The notes under the pieces were generated by a model. The model ran no database searches. It was not told the DNA's origin and saw only the letters and a list, made by a program, of their open reading frames with translations. 64,000 bases of DNA, from contig NZ_JAJGNO010000003.1 of the NCBI RefSeq assembly GCF_020782235.1, forward strand, positions 1 through 64,000, read 5' to 3'. A program made the position numbers and the translations under genes. This DNA is from Sphingobium naphthae (GTDB lineage: Bacteria > Pseudomonadota > Alphaproteobacteria > Sphingomonadales > Sphingomonadaceae). Shown piece after piece: positions 60,639 through 64,000 of this stretch; the first letter of the stretch is position 1; the number at the start of each line of letters is the position of its first letter.

Positions 60639-61847
60639 ATGAAATATCTGTTCGCATCGGCGGCCGCACTGGCCGTCGCAGGGCCCGCTTGCGCCCAGGA
60701 GTTCACCCTCAAGCCTGTCGCCGAGGCGCGGCTGCGCTACGAGCATGCACAACAGGACGGATTGGCGGAGGATGAATCGGACGCCCTGACCGTCCGCGCC
60801 CGCGCGGGCCTCACCGCCAGCAGCGGCGGGCTTTCCGCCACCATGGTCGGACAGGGGACGCTCGCGATCGTCGATGATTATTATGACGGTCTGAATGGCG
60901 CCGCCACACGCCCGATCGTTGCCGATCCGCAGAATGTCGCGCTCTACATCGCCCAGCTTCAATATAGGACCAGCGCCCTGACGCTGACCGGCGGCCGGCA
61001 GAAGATTGCGCTGGATGACGAGCGCTTCGTCGGCAATGTCGCCTTCCGCGACAATGGCCAGACCTTCGACGCGGTGCGGGCCGAATTGACGCCGCTGCGG
61101 GGCTTGAAGCTCGACATCGCCTATGCCTGGTCCGTTCGCACCATCTGGGGCATCGATGGCGTGGGCGCGCGGCAGCAGGCGATTGGCGGCGACAACCTCT
61201 TCGCCAATCTTTCCTATGCGACGCCGCTGGGCACGATCACCGGCTTTGCCTATCTGGTCGATCAGGACGAGGCGGCGGTGCAGGCCTATCGCCTCTCCAG
61301 CCAGACCTACGGCCTGCGCCTCGCCGGATCGCACCGGCTCACGCCTGCCGCGCAGATCGGCTATCAGCTGAGCTACGCCCGCCAGTCGGACTATCACCGC
61401 AATCCCAATGACTATGCGGCGGACTACTGGCTGGCCGACCTCAGCCTCGACGTAAAGGGCTGGAAGCTCAACGCCGGCTACGAAATACTGGGCGCGAGCA
61501 AGGGCGCGGCGCTCACGAGCTTCCAGACGCCGCTCGGCACCAATTTCAAGTTTCAGGGCTGGGCCGACAAGTTCCTGACCACGCCGCCCGATGGCATACG
61601 CGACCTCTATGTCGGTGGCGGTTATGGCTGGAAACAGGCTGGGCCCTTCTCCGCTCTCTCGCTGCAAGGCGTCTGGCATCGCTTCGACAGCGACCGACGG
61701 GACCAGCATTATGGCGACGAATGGAACCTCATCGCGTCGGCGAAGCTGCGCCGCACCCAGCTTTCGGTGCGCTATGCCCGCTACGACGCCCATAGCTTCG
61801 CCACCGACAGTCAGAAGCTGTGGCTCCAGGCCGACTGGAGCCTCTGA
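60639..61847 (+). CDS. Outer membrane porin of the alginate-export (AlgE-like) type
   Basis: 402 aa beta-barrel protein. Signal peptide ASAAALAVAGPACAQEFTLK, N-terminal VAEARLRYEHAQQDGLAEDE and repeated amphipathic strands with GGRQKIALDDERFVGNVAFR, closing with LWLQADWSL. The alginate-export family includes many porins unrelated to alginate. Its place between nasA and nirB suggests passage of nitrate or nitrite through the outer membrane; this is inference. Confidence 0.88.
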   Translation: MKYLFASAAALAVAGPACAQEFTLKPVAEARLRYEHAQQDGLAEDESDALTVRARAGLTASSGGLSATMVGQGTLAIVDDYYDGLNGAATRPIVADPQNVALYIAQLQYRTSALTLTGGRQKIALDDERFVGNVAFRDNGQTFDAVRAELTPLRGLKLDIAYAWSVRTIWGIDGVGARQQAIGGDNLFANLSYATPLGTITGFAYLVDQDEAAVQAYRLSSQTYGLRLAGSHRLTPAAQIGYQLSYARQSDYHRNPNDYAADYWLADLSLDVKGWKLNAGYEILGASKGAALTSFQTPLGTNFKFQGWADKFLTTPPDGIRDLYVGGGYGWKQAGPFSALSLQGVWHRFDSDRRDQHYGDEWNLIASAKLRRTQLSVRYARYDAHSFATDSQKLWLQADWSL

Positions 61848-61896
61848 TCTCATTATCGCTTGAGCGCCCGCGCGAATCAGCTTATGCTGCAGTGCA

Positions 61897-62027
61897 AAGG
61901 ACAAGGATGTCCTTCTTTTCATAGCCGCAGCGGTTCAGGGTAGGACCGCCAAGGCGCAGATGATGGCAAGGCCGCCATCCAGACTCTCGGGTTCAAACCC
62001 CGGGGGTCCGGATGGCGGCCTTTTTCT
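61897..62027 (+). promoter_or_regulatory. ANTAR target leader with attenuator in front of nirB
   Basis: Two hairpins fit the ANTAR rule fully: AAGGAC-AAGGAT-GTCCTT (61897-61914) and GCGGTTC-AGGGTA-GGACCGC (61930-61949). Both loops have six bases with A at position 1 and G at position 4, and the two are 15 bases apart. A terminator follows at 61970-62025. NasT should bind here and allow transcription of nirB when nitrate or nitrite is present. Confidence 0.85.
61970..62027 (+). terminator. Attenuator terminator of the nirB leader
   Basis: GGCCGCCATCC / GGATGGCGGCC perfect 11-bp stem around a GC-rich inner loop, followed by T5 at 62021-62025; it ends 18 bases before the nirB ATG. Confidence 0.9.
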
Positions 62028-62045
62028 TTTCCGAAAGGACCGGGG

Positions 62046-64000
62046 ATGGAAGTGCAGGTCAGGGACGAAAGCCGGGCGGACGGCGGGGATGACATCCTCG
62101 TGCCGTTCGAGGATGTCCGCGAACATCTGGTCGTGGTGGGCAACGGCATGGCCGGCTGCCGCGCGGTCGAGGAACTACTGGCGCGCGACGCGGGGCGCTA
62201 CCGCGTCACCATCTTCGGCGCCGAACCCTATGTGAATTATAACCGCATCATGCTCTCGCCGGTGCTGGCCGGGGAAAAGGCGTTTGACGACATCGTCATC
62301 AACGACGCCGCCTGGTATGCCGACAATGGCATAGAGTTGATCGCGGGTGATCCGGTGACGGCGATCGATCGCGCCGCCAAGACCGTCACCAGCAAGGGCG
62401 GCCGCGCCATCGGCTATGACAAGCTGCTGATCGCCACGGGGTCCGATCCCTTCATCATCCCGGTGCCCGGCAAGGATCTGCCCGGCGTCATCAGCTTCCG
62501 CGACATGAAGGACGTCGATACCATGCTCGCGGCGGCCGATGCCGGTGGCGACGCCGTGGTCATCGGGGGCGGCCTGCTTGGCCTCGAAGCCGCCCATGGC
62601 CTGACCCTGCGCGGCATGAAGGTCACGGTCATCCACCTGATGGACACGCTGATGGAGCGGCAGCTCGACGAGGCGGCGGGCTGGCTGCTCAAGACCGCCC
62701 TGGAAGCACGCGGCCAGACCATCCTGACCGGGGCCAACACCGCTGAAATCTACGGCGAGGGCAAGGTCGAGGGCGTGCGCCTGAAGGACGGCCGCGACAT
62801 TCCCGCCAGCCTCGTCGTGATGGCGGTCGGCATTCGCCCGTCGACCGCGCTGGCGAAGGAAGCGGGCCTGGACGTCGCTCGCGGCATCAAGGTCGACGAC
62901 CATATGGTCACCAGCGACCCGGATGTGCTGGCGGTCGGCGAATGCGTCGAACATGACGGCAATGTCTACGGCCTGGTCGCGCCCTTGTGGGACATGTGCC
63001 GCAGCCTCGCCGACGGCCTCACCGACCAGCATAGCGGCTACAGGGGCTCGGTCACATCGACCAAGCTCAAGGTCGCCGGCCTCGACGTCTTTTCCGCCGG
63101 CGATTTCTCGGGCGGCGACGGGTGCGAGGACATCGTCCTGCGCGATGCCTCGCGCGGCGTCTACAAGCGCGTGGTCGTGAAGGACGACCGCATCGTCGGC
63201 GCCGTGCTCTATGGCGACACGGCGGATGGCGGCTGGTATTTCGACCTGCTCCGGAAGGGCGAGGACATCGCCGACATGCGCGACCTGCTGATCTTTGGTC
63301 AGGCCTTCGCCGCTGGAGGCGGCGCGCTGGACCCTAAGGCGGCCGTTGCGGCGCTCTCGGACGATGCCGAGATTTGCGGCTGCAACGGCGTCAGCAAGGG
63401 CCAGGTCGTCGCCTGCATCGCAGCGGGCAATGGCAGCCTCGATGCGGTGCGCGGCTCCTGCAAGGCGTCGGCCAGCTGCGGCCAGTGCACCGGCCTCGTC
63501 GAAAATCTCCTGGCGCTCACGCTGGGCGATGACGTCGCTAGCGGTCCCAAGACCATGTGCAAATGCACCAGCTTCACCCATGACGATGTCCGCCGCGAGA
63601 TCGTGGCGCAGGACATGCGCTCGATTCCCGAGGTCATGCAGAAGCTGCACTGGATGACGCCCGACGGCTGCTCCTCCTGCCGCCCCGCGCTCAACTATTA
63701 TCTGCTCTGCGCGCTGCCCGGCGACTATCAGGACGACCAGCAGAGCCGCTTCGTCAACGAACGCATGCACGCCAACATCCAGAAGGACGGCACCTATTCG
63801 GTGGTGCCGCGCATGTGGGGCGGCCTCACCAACCCGCGCGAGCTGCGTGCGATCGCCGACGTGGTCGAGAAATATGACGCGCCGATGGTCAAGGTGACGG
63901 GCGGCCAGCGGCTCGACATTTTCGGCATCAAGAAGGAGGATCTGCCCGCCGTCTGGGCCGACCTCAATGCCGCGGGCATGGTGTCGGGCCACGCCTATGG
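62046..64000 (+). CDS. nirB: Assimilatory nitrite reductase large subunit (partial, runs off the right edge)
   Basis: Reads through to the window end without a stop; 651 codons are visible. FAD-binding motif LVVVGNGMAGCRAVEELLAR near residues 29-48, PYVNYNRIMLSPVLAGEK, NAD motif VVIGGGLLGLEAAHGLTLRG, bacterioferritin-type [2Fe-2S] region ICGCNGVSKGQVV with CKASASCGQC, and the start of the siroheme/4Fe-4S reductase part (PRMWGGLTNPRELRAIADVV). Reduces nitrite to ammonium with NAD(P)H. Preceded by the ANTAR leader; the small subunit should follow. Confidence 0.94.
   Translation, partial: MEVQVRDESRADGGDDILVPFEDVREHLVVVGNGMAGCRAVEELLARDAGRYRVTIFGAEPYVNYNRIMLSPVLAGEKAFDDIVINDAAWYADNGIELIAGDPVTAIDRAAKTVTSKGGRAIGYDKLLIATGSDPFIIPVPGKDLPGVISFRDMKDVDTMLAAADAGGDAVVIGGGLLGLEAAHGLTLRGMKVTVIHLMDTLMERQLDEAAGWLLKTALEARGQTILTGANTAEIYGEGKVEGVRLKDGRDIPASLVVMAVGIRPSTALAKEAGLDVARGIKVDDHMVTSDPDVLAVGECVEHDGNVYGLVAPLWDMCRSLADGLTDQHSGYRGSVTSTKLKVAGLDVFSAGDFSGGDGCEDIVLRDASRGVYKRVVVKDDRIVGAVLYGDTADGGWYFDLLRKGEDIADMRDLLIFGQAFAAGGGALDPKAAVAALSDDAEICGCNGVSKGQVVACIAAGNGSLDAVRGSCKASASCGQCTGLVENLLALTLGDDVASGPKTMCKCTSFTHDDVRREIVAQDMRSIPEVMQKLHWMTPDGCSSCRPALNYYLLCALPGDYQDDQQSRFVNERMHANIQKDGTYSVVPRMWGGLTNPRELRAIADVVEKYDAPMVKVTGGQRLDIFGIKKEDLPAVWADLNAAGMVSGHAY

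Noticed and set aside
62175..63992. 605-codon reverse open frame
   Set aside because: Antisense to nirB, whose cofactor motifs are clear.

Overview
The window looks like the chromosome of a GC-rich alphaproteobacterium, most likely a sphingomonad (Sphingobium/Novosphingobium/Sphingopyxis type). Reasons: many TonB-dependent receptors with N-terminal DIVVTA-type boxes, Rieske oxygenases and a CYP108-like P450, the neighbourhood NDUFA12 - DUF2155 - aat, and a NasT/NasS-regulated assimilatory nitrate cluster. No species name can be read from the sequence alone. All family assignments are from reading motifs and from memory; no search was run.

Region 1 (1-12.3 kb) is a conjugative transfer module: coupling protein TraG, a ribbon-helix-helix protein, then trbB-C-D-E-J-L-F-G-I in one tightly packed operon, a DUF2274 protein and an AlpA-like regulator. 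The gene order is that of Tn4371-type integrative conjugative elements. The first 75 bases are the end of an IS21-family insertion sequence that replaced the start of traG and supplies its present ATG.

Region 2 (12.5-38.2 kb) is catabolic cargo. It holds a dedicated electron transfer flavoprotein (etfBA), a FadR-type GntR regulator, a class III CoA-transferase, an acyl-CoA dehydrogenase, a LysR regulator with two HTH domains, an operon of Rieske oxygenase + reductase + MFS permease + GMC oxidoreductase + aldehyde dehydrogenase, two TonB receptors, an SDR, a VanA-like Rieske oxygenase, a MerR regulator, a zinc alcohol dehydrogenase, a CYP108-like P450 and a second aldehyde dehydrogenase. I infer a route of uptake, hydroxylation, alcohol to aldehyde to acid, CoA activation and alpha,beta-desaturation with electrons leaving through the ETF. 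The substrate may be terpene-like or alkyl-aromatic. A palindrome of the form AATGGTC-N-GACCATT recurs in front of at least five of these transcription units and resembles FadR-type operators, so most of the cargo looks like one regulon. A second dyad is shared by the merR and P450 promoters.

Region 3 (38.2-40.4 kb) is an element end: a truncated tyrosine recombinase remnant, a full P4-type integrase, and an intact tRNA-Ser(GGA) whose 3' end faces the integrase. The simplest reading is that 1 to about 40,345 belongs to one integrative element inserted at tRNA-Ser with its other end left of the window. Two abutting elements meeting near 12.4 kb remain possible.

Region 4 (40.4-64 kb) is ordinary chromosome: peptidylprolyl isomerase, Lrp/ald pair, TauE exporter, two-component system, phospholipase D-like protein, rpoZ, carboxylesterase, pyrB and a pseudo-dihydroorotase pyrC' separated by a 36-bp tandem repeat, dipeptidase, aat, DUF2155, NDUFA12, DUF192. 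It ends with a nitrate assimilation cluster nasT-nasS-nasA-porin-nirB, in which both nasA and nirB are preceded by leader RNAs with an ANTAR-type hexaloop hairpin and an intrinsic terminator. nirB runs off the right edge.
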